A DNA stretch of 64,000 nt from Peptostreptococcaceae bacterium. GTDB lineage: Bacteria > Bacillota > Clostridia > Peptostreptococcales > Peptostreptococcaceae. The DNA lies in NCBI GenBank assembly GCA_902363255.1, contig CABIZO010000001.1, positions 620,001 to 684,000 on the forward strand. The letters run 5' to 3'. Made by a program: the position numbers and the translations under genes. The notes beneath the pieces were generated by a model. It worked only from the letters and a program-made list of their open reading frames with translations, had not been told where the DNA came from and did no database searches. Shown piece after piece: positions 1-8,091 of the stretch (position 1 is the first letter of the stretch; every line of letters starts with the position of its first letter).

Positions 1-2172
1 ATTTCATCTAACTTAGTTGAACAAATTAAGGAAGGCGAAGATATAGACACAATAAAGAAATTTATAGAAGAAGAGCATGCAGAGCCTTTATACAATGATG
101 GAAAGATTGTAGGTTGTGTTAAAAATGCTCATGATGTTGATCAAAATTTATCTGCTCATGTTTTATTTGAAAATTTAGTGTCAAAAGCATCTTGCTCTTT
201 CTCTATAATGAATATGCTTGATAAATATGATATTAATAAAGATGACATAGATTATGTTATAGATTGTTGTGAAGAAGCATGTGGTGACATGAATCAAAGA
301 GGTGGAGGAAACTTTGCAAAAGCTGCTGCTGAAATAGCAGGATTAAATAACGCTACAGGATCAGATGTTAGAGGATTCTGTGCAGGACCTGCTCATGCTA
401 TGGTTCATGCGGCCGCATTAGTTAAAAGTGGTACATTTAAAAATGTAATAGTTTGTGCTGGTGGTTCCACTGCCAAACTTGGAATGAATGGTAAAGACCA
501 TGTGAAAAAAGGTATGCCAATACTTGAAGATATGGTTGCTGGATTTGCAGTATTAGTAAGTGAAAATGATGGTGAAAGCCCAGAAATAAGAAATGATATT
601 GTAGGACGTCATACTGTTGGAACTGGCTCTTCTCCTCAAGCAGTAATAACTTCATTAGTTAGTAAACCACTTGAAAAAGCGGGACTTAAGATAACTGATA
701 TACAAAAATATTCAGCAGAAATGCAAAACCCAGATATAACTAAACCAGCTGGAGCTGGAGATGTACCTAATGCTAACTACAAAATGATAGGTGCACTAGC
801 TGTTAAGATGGGTAACTTAGATAGAAAAGAATTACCTTTATTTATACAAAATCATGGTATGGTAGGTTGGGCTCCAACTCAAGGGCATATACCATCAGGA
901 GTGCCTTATCTAGGATTTGCTAGAGAAGATATAATGAATGGCAAAGTTAAAAATGCTATGATAATTGGTAAAGGAAGTTTATTCCTGGGAAGAATGACAA
1001 ATCTATTTGATGGTATATCATTTGTAATAGAAGAAAACTCATCTAAGAAATTCCAAGATTTAGAAGAAGGTGAAGCGGCTGATATTAAAATACCAAAAGT
1101 AGCAATAACTACTATAGGAAGTGAACATGGTGAAGTAAATGTAATTGAAGGAGCTTTAAAAGCTATTAAATCAAATATATCAGTTACTACTATAGGTAGT
1201 GAAAGTGCCGAGGGATTAAAGCATGTTAAAACAGATTGTGAAAAAGAAGCTCATGAAATAATGGAAAATCTTTTAGATAGCAATAAAGTTGATGCAGCAG
1301 TAACTATGCACTATCCATTCCCAATAGGAGTTTCTACAGTAGGTAGAGTAATAACTCCTGAAAAAGGAAGAGAAATGTTTATAGCAACTACCACAGGAAC
1401 TTCTTCTGCTGATAGAGTGGAAGGTATGGTTAAAAATGCTATTTATGGAATAATAACTGCAAAGGCTTGTGGTATTAAGAATCCAACTGTAGGAATAGCT
1501 AATGTAGATGGAGCTAGACAAGTTGAAATAGCTCTTAAGGAATTAAAAGAAAGAGGTTATGATATAAACTTTGCACAGTCTGATAGAGCGGATGGTGGAG
1601 TTGTTATGAGAGGTAACGACTTAATGACAGCATCAGCTGACGTAATGGTTACTGATTCATTGACAGGAAACCTACTAATAAAAATGTTCTCTGCTTATAA
1701 CTCAGGTGGAAAATATGAATCTGTAGGATATGGATATGGACCAGGAATAGGTAAAGATTTTAATAAATTAATAATGATCATATCAAGAGCATCAGGTGCT
1801 CCAGTTATAGAAGGTGCAATCAAGTTTGCAGCTGAACTTGTAAATAATGATGTTCACAATATATCAAAAGAAGAATTTGCAAAAGTTGAAAAGGCTGGAT
1901 TTAATGAAGTTTTACAAGGGCTAAAAAAATCTAAGCCAGAATTAACTGCAACATCTGAAGAAAAAGTAGAAGCACCAGAAAAAGAAGTTGTTACAGAGCA
2001 AATATCTGGAATAGATGTAATGGATTTAGAAGATGCAGTAGAAGTTTTATGGAGAAATAAAATTTATGCTGAAAGTGGAATGGGTTGTACTGGACCTATA
2101 GTACTTGTTAGTTCTGCTAATTTAGAAAAGTCTAGAGCATTATTAATAGAAGCAAAATTCATAAGTGAATAA
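1..2172 (+). CDS. grdCD: Glycine/sarcosine/betaine reductase component C, GrdC-GrdD fusion (5' partial)
   Basis: The frame is open from base 1, so the gene begins upstream of the window. Residues 1 to about 355 match the GrdC (beta) subunit, a FabH/thiolase-fold protein, with the likely acyl-binding cysteine in GFCAGP (Cys127 of the visible part). After a short acidic linker (about residues 356-362) the same frame continues as the GrdD (alpha, PlsX-like) subunit, ending with the motif GMGCTGP (Cys696). A cysteine near the GrdD C terminus is known in Eubacterium acidaminophilum to take part in acetyl transfer. Component C releases acetyl phosphate from the acetyl-selenide made by components A and B in Stickland metabolism. 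GrdC and GrdD are separate genes in the species I know. Here the GrdC tail and the first roughly 35 residues of GrdD appear to be missing at the junction. A strong terminator follows, so this is the last gene of its operon. Confidence 0.9.
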   Translation: MSSNLVEQIKEGEDIDTIKKFIEEEHAEPLYNDGKIVGCVKNAHDVDQNLSAHVLFENLVSKASCSFSIMNMLDKYDINKDDIDYVIDCCEEACGDMNQRGGGNFAKAAAEIAGLNNATGSDVRGFCAGPAHAMVHAAALVKSGTFKNVIVCAGGSTAKLGMNGKDHVKKGMPILEDMVAGFAVLVSENDGESPEIRNDIVGRHTVGTGSSPQAVITSLVSKPLEKAGLKITDIQKYSAEMQNPDITKPAGAGDVPNANYKMIGALAVKMGNLDRKELPLFIQNHGMVGWAPTQGHIPSGVPYLGFAREDIMNGKVKNAMIIGKGSLFLGRMTNLFDGISFVIEENSSKKFQDLEEGEAADIKIPKVAITTIGSEHGEVNVIEGALKAIKSNISVTTIGSESAEGLKHVKTDCEKEAHEIMENLLDSNKVDAAVTMHYPFPIGVSTVGRVITPEKGREMFIATTTGTSSADRVEGMVKNAIYGIITAKACGIKNPTVGIANVDGARQVEIALKELKERGYDINFAQSDRADGGVVMRGNDLMTASADVMVTDSLTGNLLIKMFSAYNSGGKYESVGYGYGPGIGKDFNKLIMIISRASGAPVIEGAIKFAAELVNNDVHNISKEEFAKVEKAGFNEVLQGLKKSKPELTATSEEKVEAPEKEVVTEQISGIDVMDLEDAVEVLWRNKIYAESGMGCTGPIVLVSSANLEKSRALLIEAKFISE

Positions 2173-2180
2173 TATTAAGT

Positions 2181-2230
2181 AAAGGGTTGTATCTAAATGA
2201 TAAAATTCTCATTTAGATACAACCCTTTTT
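2181..2230 (+). terminator. Intrinsic terminator of the grd operon
   Basis: A perfect inverted repeat of about 20 bp (arms 2181-2200 and 2209-2228, 8-nt loop) runs directly into a T tract. It lies 8 bases after the grdCD stop codon. Confidence 0.93.
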
Positions 2231-2295
2231 ATTATAAGGATATTAGCAAGGCTAGTATAATCAAAAAGGTATATAAAATAGGAGGTTTATTTAAT

Positions 2296-2373
2296 ATGGT
2301 AGATGACTTTGAGAAAGTAGTAACAATTGTATATACTATTAAATTGTCCAAGGTGAATTTACTAAAAAGATAA
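2296..2373 (+). CDS. Possible 25-residue peptide ORF
   Basis: A short ATG-initiated frame has an excellent ribosome site (AGGAGG just upstream, about 9 bases from the ATG). It encodes a mixed peptide beginning MVDDFEKVV with no membrane segment. I do not recognise it. It may be a remnant of a longer gene lost between the grd operon and the FNT gene, or a real small protein. The strong Shine-Dalgarno sequence is the only support. The rest of the interval to 2553 shows only AT-rich sequence likely to hold the promoter of the next gene. Confidence 0.3.
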   Translation: MVDDFEKVVTIVYTIKLSKVNLLKR

Positions 2374-2553
2374 GTAGCTATAATCATATAAAACAAAAAT
2401 TAGCAGAAATATATATAAATTTAATAAATATAAGGAAAATTTTCCATATTAAATTTATGTTTCTATTTTAATAAAGCATATCGATATGATAAAATAGTCA
2501 ATGCTGTATACAGGATACAAAACGGAATAAATAATGAAGAGGAGACATAGGTA

Positions 2554-3360
2554 ATGAATGAAGAAACAATTCAATTATTAGCTCATAAAGCAGAGGATAA
2601 AATTAATACGCTAAATGAGAGTAAGGTAAAATACTTGGTATTATCAATATTTGCAGGAATATTTATAGGACTTGGTTGTATATTAATATTCACTATAGGT
2701 GGGCAACTACACGCTGTACATTCTCCAGCAACAAAAATAGTGGTTGGGATGTCGTTTTCATTTGCACTAAGCGCTATTATAGTATTAGGATATGAATTAT
2801 TTACAAGTAATACAATGATAATGACTATGGGAAGTCTAGCAAAAGCTACAAGTGTAAAAGATGGAATCAGAATAATGGGATATAGTTATTTTGGAAATTT
2901 TTTAGGTGCTATAATTGTATCACTTTTATTTGTAGGTACAGGATTTGCAGCTAGTGGTCATACAATGGATTATTTTGCTTATAGTGGAGCTTATAAAGTT
3001 GCAGCACCAGCACTACAATTATTCTGTAGAGGGATTTTAGCTAATATATTAGTTTGCGCAGCAGTTCTTGCTGCTTATAAAACAAAAGATGAAATGGCTA
3101 AAATAGCAATAGTATTTTTATTAATATTTGCATTTGTAACTAGTGGATTTGAACACTGTATAGCAAATATGACTACTTTATTAGTTTGTTTATTATCACC
3201 AGTATCAAATGACGTTACAGTATCGAATGCATTATACAGTCTGTTATTTGTTACGCTAGGTAATTTAGTTGGTGGGTCAGGATTCTATGGATTTTTAACT
3301 TACTTTATGTCAAAGAAAAAAGAAAATAAAAATAAAGAAATAGTTAGTAAGGCAAGCTAA
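2554..3360 (+). CDS. Formate/nitrite transporter (FNT) family channel
   Basis: The 268-residue protein has about six hydrophobic segments and the FNT signature around residues 196-208 (GFEHCIANM, holding the central pore histidine). The family includes FocA (formate), NirC (nitrite) and the hydrosulfide channel of C. difficile, and forms pentameric channels for small monovalent anions in the cytoplasmic membrane. The neighbours do not settle the substrate. No pyruvate-formate lyase, nitrite reductase or sulfite reductase gene is adjacent, although TauE-like permeases follow. The start is supported by GAGGAGAC about 10 bases upstream. It is a single-gene unit closed by a terminator. Confidence 0.88.
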   Translation: MNEETIQLLAHKAEDKINTLNESKVKYLVLSIFAGIFIGLGCILIFTIGGQLHAVHSPATKIVVGMSFSFALSAIIVLGYELFTSNTMIMTMGSLAKATSVKDGIRIMGYSYFGNFLGAIIVSLLFVGTGFAASGHTMDYFAYSGAYKVAAPALQLFCRGILANILVCAAVLAAYKTKDEMAKIAIVFLLIFAFVTSGFEHCIANMTTLLVCLLSPVSNDVTVSNALYSLLFVTLGNLVGGSGFYGFLTYFMSKKKENKNKEIVSKAS

Positions 3361-3369
3361 TTATATATA

Positions 3370-3406
3370 AACCTTCTTTGTTAGTCGATGCAAAGAAGGT
3401 TTTTTC
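3370..3406 (+). terminator. Terminator of the FNT gene
   Basis: Arms AACCTTCTTTG and CAAAGAAGGTT flank a 10-nt loop and lead into a T run. Confidence 0.9.
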
Positions 3407-3560
3407 TATTTTAAATGTATTATGTATATTGTTAAATAAATAATTCTAAAAATATCACTCAATTAATAATATATAGTGAGCATTCTATAATTTGAAATAC
3501 GTTAGTTTTAAGTTCTGGAATTAGGATTCAACTATAAAAATGTTAGGGAGGGGAAATAGT

Positions 3561-4448
3561 ATGTTAAACTTTGTAAGAGTTATTTGGGCTATACTAATGG
3601 CATTTTATTACTATGTATTTATTAAAGACTACAAACAAGTTAAAGCAGCCGGTGAATTGGACGAAGTTAGTGTACCAAAAGTAGGAGTAGTAGGGGCTAT
3701 AACTAATTTCTTTGATACTTTAGGAATAGGATCCTTCGCGCCAACAGTAGCATTTAATAAATTCTTAAAAATGGGAGTAAGAGATAAAGATTTACCAGGG
3801 TTATTAAATGTTGGTGACACTTTACCAGTTATGTGTGAAGCGGTGATATTTACAACAGTAATAGAAGTTGAACCAGTAACATTAGTTACAATGCTAGCTG
3901 CATCTGCAATAGGATCATGGTTAGGAGCCGGAATAATTTCTAATATGGATGAAACAAAAATACAAAAAGTTATGGGATTTGCATTATTAGTTACAGGTAT
4001 TTTAATGACATTAAGTGCATTAAACTTAATGCCAGGTGGTGGTGAGGCAATAGGTCTTACAGGCGGAAAATTAATCATTGGTATTGTAGGTAATTTTATA
4101 TTAGGGGCATTAATGACAGCTGGTATAGGTCTTTATGCACCATGTATGGCTTTGGTTTACTTCTTAGGAATGTCTCCAGCAGTAGCATTTCCAATAATGA
4201 TGGGGTCTTGTGCAACTTTAATGCCAGTATGCTCAGTTAAATTTATTAAAGAAGGAGCTTATCCTAGAAAAGCATCTTTATTACTTGGATTATTTGGAGC
4301 TATAGGTGTATTTATTGCGGCCTATATAGTTAAGTCATTACCTCTAGATATATTAAGATGGTTAGTAATAGCAGTAATATTCTATACATCTATATCTATG
4401 TTAATTTCAGCGAATAAGGATAAAGGTTCAGAAGAAAATGAAAAATAA
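3561..4448 (+). CDS. TauE/SafE-family membrane permease (paralogue 1)
   Basis: The protein has 295 residues, multiple hydrophobic segments and the family pattern NFFDTLGIGSFAP near the N terminus. A closely related motif set (MCEAVIFTTVI, LYAPCMALVYFLGM, GSCATLMP) recurs in the two paralogues downstream. The family is annotated as exporters of sulfite, sulfonates or other small anions, but most members have no known substrate. I chose the ATG at 3561 because GGGAGGGGA lies about 7 bases before it. An in-frame ATG at 3540 would lie upstream of that ribosome site. Its neighbour after a terminator is proline racemase, so the substrate may be linked to amino-acid fermentation; that is inference from context only. 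Confidence 0.85.
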   Translation: MLNFVRVIWAILMAFYYYVFIKDYKQVKAAGELDEVSVPKVGVVGAITNFFDTLGIGSFAPTVAFNKFLKMGVRDKDLPGLLNVGDTLPVMCEAVIFTTVIEVEPVTLVTMLAASAIGSWLGAGIISNMDETKIQKVMGFALLVTGILMTLSALNLMPGGGEAIGLTGGKLIIGIVGNFILGALMTAGIGLYAPCMALVYFLGMSPAVAFPIMMGSCATLMPVCSVKFIKEGAYPRKASLLLGLFGAIGVFIAAYIVKSLPLDILRWLVIAVIFYTSISMLISANKDKGSEENEK

Positions 4449-4521
4449 TAATTGTATAATAAAATGAATAATGAGAATGTAAAATATAGAAAAAATGATA
4501 AGTGAAATCTAAAAAATATAT

Positions 4522-4564
4522 ATAAATATATGCCGTATTTTCTACATATGGCATATATTTTTTG
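4522..4564 (+). terminator. Terminator after TauE paralogue 1
   Basis: Arms ATATATGCC and GGCATATAT are separated by an AT-rich loop and followed by a run of six T. Confidence 0.75.
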
Positions 4565-4765
4565 TAATAAAAAAGCATTATTTAAAAAAGTAATAATTCT
4601 GTTGAATACTTTAAATTAATTAATTATAATGAAGATAGATAAATAGATTAAATGTAAAAATGGGTCGATAAATGAATGAAAAATTTACTTTTTTTATAGG
4701 AATGGTATTCAAGCTAAGTATATATGTTTTAATTATAATTGATTAAAATAAGGGAGTATTTACAT

Positions 4766-4786
4766 AGCGGTGAAACCGTTTTTTTA
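4766..4786 (+). terminator. Short hairpin with T run upstream of proline racemase
   Basis: AGCGGT and ACCGTT pair around a GAA loop (one G-T wobble), immediately followed by T residues. It lies about 75 bases before the proline racemase start. It could be a weak terminator, or an attenuator in that gene's leader. Confidence 0.4.
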
Positions 4787-4862
4787 TCTGTTTATCATAG
4801 ATTAATTTAATAAATATATTATGAGTATTTATTTTAATAATGATATTAGGGGGAACAGGCAA

Positions 4863-5870
4863 ATGAAATTTTCAAGAAGCATTCAAGCAATTGACTCTCA
4901 TACTATGGGAGAACCTACAAGAATAGTTACAGGAGGAATTCCTAACATAAAAGGAAACACTATGGCTGAGAAAAAAGCATACTTAGAAGAAAATTTAGAT
5001 CACTTAAGAACAGCTATAATGTTAGAGCCAAGAGGACATAATGATATGTTCGGTTCAATAATAACTCAACCTTGTGATCCAACTGCTGATTTCGGTATCA
5101 TATTCATGGATGGTGGAGGATACCTAAACATGTGTGGACATGGTTCAATAGGTGCTATAACTGCGGCTATAGAAACAGGTATGGTAGAAATGGTAGAACC
5201 AGTTACTCATGTTAGAATGGAAGCTCCAGCAGGAATGATAGAGGCAGAAGCTAAAATAGTTGATGGTAAAGTTAGAGAAGTCTCTTTCGTAAATGTTCCA
5301 GCATTCTTATACAAGAGAGACTGTGAAATAGAAATGGCTCCATATGGAAAGATAAAATTTGACATAGCGTTTGGAGGAAGCTTCTTTGCAATAGTTCATG
5401 CAAAACAGTTTGGAGTTAAAGTTGAGCCTAAAAATACTCAATTATTAAACAATATAGGTATGGAAATGAGAGAGATAGTAAATAGAGAAATACCTGTACA
5501 ACATCCAACTTTAGATCATATAAAAACAGTTGATTTAGTTGAAATATATGATGATCCTACTCATCCAGAGGCAACTTACAAAAATGTAGTTATATTTGGT
5601 CAAGGACAAGTGGATAGATCTCCATGTGGAACTGGTACAAGTGCTAAACTTGCTACTTTATATGCAAAAGGTGAAATAAAAGAGGGAGAAGATTTCGTAT
5701 ACGAAAGTATATTAGGAACTCTATTCAAAGGTAAGATAGTAGGTCTTGATAAAGTTGGTGAATTTGATGCGGTAAGACCTGAAATAACTGCAGCAGCATA
5801 TATAACAGGATTCAATCACTTTGTTATAGATGATGAAGACCCAGTTAAATATGGTTTTATATTAAAATAG
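4863..5870 (+). CDS. prdF: Proline racemase
   Basis: This 335-residue protein interconverts L- and D-proline. D-proline is the substrate of the selenoenzyme D-proline reductase in Stickland fermentation. Both catalytic cysteines of true racemases are present: MCGHG (Cys91) and SPCGTGT (Cys255). Hydroxyproline dehydratases have lost the second. Length and sequence are very close to the C. difficile enzyme as I remember it, with the N-terminal motif read here as DSHTMGEPTR. I place the start at 4863 behind AGGGGGA; the in-frame ATG at 4821 has no ribosome site and would add 14 unrelated residues. No prdA or prdB genes lie in the window. It is followed at 77 bases, without a clear terminator, by a TauE-like permease, so the two are probably cotranscribed. 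A 4-hydroxyproline epimerase is the alternative. Confidence 0.9.
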   Translation: MKFSRSIQAIDSHTMGEPTRIVTGGIPNIKGNTMAEKKAYLEENLDHLRTAIMLEPRGHNDMFGSIITQPCDPTADFGIIFMDGGGYLNMCGHGSIGAITAAIETGMVEMVEPVTHVRMEAPAGMIEAEAKIVDGKVREVSFVNVPAFLYKRDCEIEMAPYGKIKFDIAFGGSFFAIVHAKQFGVKVEPKNTQLLNNIGMEMREIVNREIPVQHPTLDHIKTVDLVEIYDDPTHPEATYKNVVIFGQGQVDRSPCGTGTSAKLATLYAKGEIKEGEDFVYESILGTLFKGKIVGLDKVGEFDAVRPEITAAAYITGFNHFVIDDEDPVKYGFILK

Positions 5871-5947
5871 CATCTAATTCTATAACTTAATTAAGATTTC
5901 AACTATAGATGCAATAATAACAAAAGAAAAATAGGGGGAATCATATT

Positions 5948-6832
5948 ATGGTAAATATTATTAGAGTTATTTGGGCAGTTTTAATGTCTGTATATGGATT
6001 TTTCTTCATAAGAGACTACAGACAAGTATCTGCAGCAGGTGAATTAGATGATGTAAGTGTAGGAAAAGCAGGATTTATAGGATTTGCTACAAACTTCTTT
6101 GATACATTAGGTATAGGATCATTTGCGCCGACAGTTGCATTAAACAAATTTATGAAAATGGGAGTTAGAGATAAAGAACTTCCAGGATTATTAAATGTTG
6201 CTGATACTATTCCAGTTATGTGTGAGGCGGTGATATTCACTACAGTTATAAAAGTTGAACCAGTAACATTAATATCTATGCTTGCAGCAGCAGCTTTAGG
6301 TTCATATCTTGGAGCTGGTGTAATAGCTAAAATGGATGAAATAAAAGTTCAAAAAGTTATGGGTCTTGCTTTATTAATAACTGCTATATTAATGTTATTA
6401 AAACAACTTGGATTAATGCCAGGTGGTGGAGATGCAATAGGGCTTTCTGGAATTAAATTAGTTATAGGTGTAGTAGGTAACTTTATACTTGGAGCTTTAA
6501 TGTCTGCTGGTATAGGACTATACGCACCATGTATGGCATTAGTTTATTTCTTAGGAATGAATCCACAAGTTGCTTTCCCAATAATGATGGGATCTTGTGC
6601 GACATTAATGCCAGTTGGTTCAGTTAAATTTATAAAAGAAGGTGCTTATCCAAGAAAAGCAGCTTTAATAATAGCTTTATCTGGAGCAGTAGGTGTATAC
6701 ATAGCAGCGAAGTTTGTTAGTAATTTACCAATGGATGTATTAACTTGGTTAGTAATAGCTGTTATATTCTACACATCTGCATCTATGTTAGTAGCTGCTA
6801 ACAAGGCTAGTAAAAGTACACAAGCAGAATAA
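5948..6832 (+). CDS. TauE/SafE-family membrane permease (paralogue 2)
   Basis: This 294-residue integral membrane protein is closely similar along its whole length to the permeases at 3561 and 7121 (NFFDTLGIGSFAP, MCEAVIFTTVI, SAGIGLYAPCMALVYFL, EGAYPRKA). The ribosome site AGGGGGAA precedes the ATG. It sits directly behind proline racemase with no terminator between, the strongest contextual hint that this subfamily moves something connected with proline or its fermentation products. Family knowledge only says anion or organosulfur export. The substrate is unknown. Confidence 0.85.
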   Translation: MVNIIRVIWAVLMSVYGFFFIRDYRQVSAAGELDDVSVGKAGFIGFATNFFDTLGIGSFAPTVALNKFMKMGVRDKELPGLLNVADTIPVMCEAVIFTTVIKVEPVTLISMLAAAALGSYLGAGVIAKMDEIKVQKVMGLALLITAILMLLKQLGLMPGGGDAIGLSGIKLVIGVVGNFILGALMSAGIGLYAPCMALVYFLGMNPQVAFPIMMGSCATLMPVGSVKFIKEGAYPRKAALIIALSGAVGVYIAAKFVSNLPMDVLTWLVIAVIFYTSASMLVAANKASKSTQAE

Positions 6833-6854
6833 ATAATTAAAATATTATAATAAG

Positions 6855-6886
6855 GATATGCCATGATTTATCGTGGCATATTTTTT
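6855..6886 (+). terminator. Terminator of the proline racemase-permease unit
   Basis: Arms ATATGCCATGA and TCGTGGCATAT (one T-G wobble) around a TTTA loop are followed by six T. Confidence 0.9.
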
Positions 6887-7061
6887 ATTGCTGAATTATA
6901 TTTATAATATACATAAATTTCCATAATGTAATGATATCAATAATTCTTACTAAAGTTTTTTTACATTAAAAAATAGATTTATGTAAATATTAATCAATTG
7001 ATTGAAGATTATTTAACAAATTACTATAATTAATATGTAAATGTTTGACAGATAAAAAATG

Positions 7062-7090
7062 TTGTCGAACTAATTATTATACTATATAAT
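7062..7090 (+). promoter_or_regulatory. Sigma-A-type promoter for TauE paralogue 3
   Basis: TTGTCG and TATAAT are separated by 17 bases, 31 bases upstream of the ATG at 7121. Confidence 0.65.
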
Positions 7091-7120
7091 AAAAAGATAA
7101 ATTTTAGGGGGAATTAACAG

Positions 7121-8014
7121 ATGTTATTAGCATTAAGAGGAATTCTATTATCTTTAATGGGTGTTTATTATTACACATTCTTTAAAGATTATAGACAAGT
7201 AAAAGAAGCAGGAGAATTAGATGATACTTCTGTGGTAAAAGTTGGAGCCTTAGGATGGGTAGCTAACTTCTTCGATACATTAGGTATCGGTTCATTCGCA
7301 ATTATAGTAGCAGCAAACAAATTCTTTAAAATAGGAATAAAGGATAAAGAACTTCCAGGATTTTTAAATGTTGGATGTTGCTTACCAGTTATGTGTGAAG
7401 CATTTATATTTACTACAGTTATAAAGGTAGACCCTTTAACATTATTTTCAATGTTAATAGCTGCAGCTATAGGTTCATACATAGGAGCAGGAATAATAGC
7501 TAAGATGGATGAATCAAAAATACAATTAGTAATGGGATTAGCACTTCTAGCTACTGCAGTTTTAATGTTCTGTAGTAAAATGGGATACATGCCAGGAGGT
7601 GGAGAAGCAATAGGACTTTCTGGAGTTAAATTAGCTGTAGGTGTTGTGGGCAACGCAATCCTTGGAGCATTAATGACAGCTGGTGTTGGATTATTTGCAC
7701 CATGTATGGCATTAACTTACTTCTTAGGACTATCACCACAAGTTACATTCCCAATAATGATGGGATCTTGTGCAATGTTACAACCAGTATCTTCTGTTAA
7801 ATTTATAAAAGAAGGTGCTTACCCAAGAAAAGCATCATTAGTATTAAGTTTATGTGGAGCAGTTGGTGTATTTGTAGCAGCTTTCATAGTTAAATCATTG
7901 CCTATAGAAACATTAAAGTGGGTAGTTATGGCAGTTTTAGTTTATACTGGAGCTAGTATGATATCTGGTGCAATGAAAAATTTAAAGAAAGAGCCTAAAG
8001 CAGTAATAGAATAA
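7121..8014 (+). CDS. TauE/SafE-family membrane permease (paralogue 3)
   Basis: The third paralogue has 297 residues and the same architecture and motifs as the copies at 3561 and 5948. It differs at conserved points: GIGSFAIIVAANKF instead of GIGSFAPTVA, LNVGCCLPVMCEAF, and GSCAMLQPVSS instead of GSCATLMPV. It has its own promoter, an AGGGGGAA ribosome site and a terminator, so it can be expressed separately. The substitutions in the motif loops suggest it diverged in substrate from the other two. Function otherwise unknown. Confidence 0.85.
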   Translation: MLLALRGILLSLMGVYYYTFFKDYRQVKEAGELDDTSVVKVGALGWVANFFDTLGIGSFAIIVAANKFFKIGIKDKELPGFLNVGCCLPVMCEAFIFTTVIKVDPLTLFSMLIAAAIGSYIGAGIIAKMDESKIQLVMGLALLATAVLMFCSKMGYMPGGGEAIGLSGVKLAVGVVGNAILGALMTAGVGLFAPCMALTYFLGLSPQVTFPIMMGSCAMLQPVSSVKFIKEGAYPRKASLVLSLCGAVGVFVAAFIVKSLPIETLKWVVMAVLVYTGASMISGAMKNLKKEPKAVIE

Positions 8015-8043
8015 TTTATAAATAAAATTATTGCTTAATATAT

Positions 8044-8077
8044 AAAAAGGTTGAATCGGAATGATTCAACCTTTTTT
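8044..8077. terminator. Bidirectional terminator
   Basis: Arms AAAAGGTTGAATC and GATTCAACCTTTT around a 5-nt loop, with A and T runs on either side, separate the convergent permease and ABC exporter genes. Confidence 0.9.
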
Positions 8078-8091
8078 AGTATTTATGATAT

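Larger units (their letters stand above)
4449..4862 (+). other. Intergenic region with two hairpins
   Basis: No gene was found in these roughly 410 bases. They hold the terminator of the preceding permease (4522-4564) and a second short hairpin with a T run (4766-4786) just before proline racemase. The rest is AT-rich with no recognisable operator or sigma-54 element. Confidence 0.6.

Noticed and set aside
5870..5917. GCATCTA...TAGATGC inverted repeat after proline racemase as a terminator
   Set aside because: The loop is over 30 bases and no T run follows; the permease behind it is probably cotranscribed.
6873..6891. TGGCAT...TTGC resembling a sigma-54 promoter
   Set aside because: The spacing is three bases too long and the sequence is the right arm and T run of a terminator. 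No other correctly spaced -24/-12 element was found.
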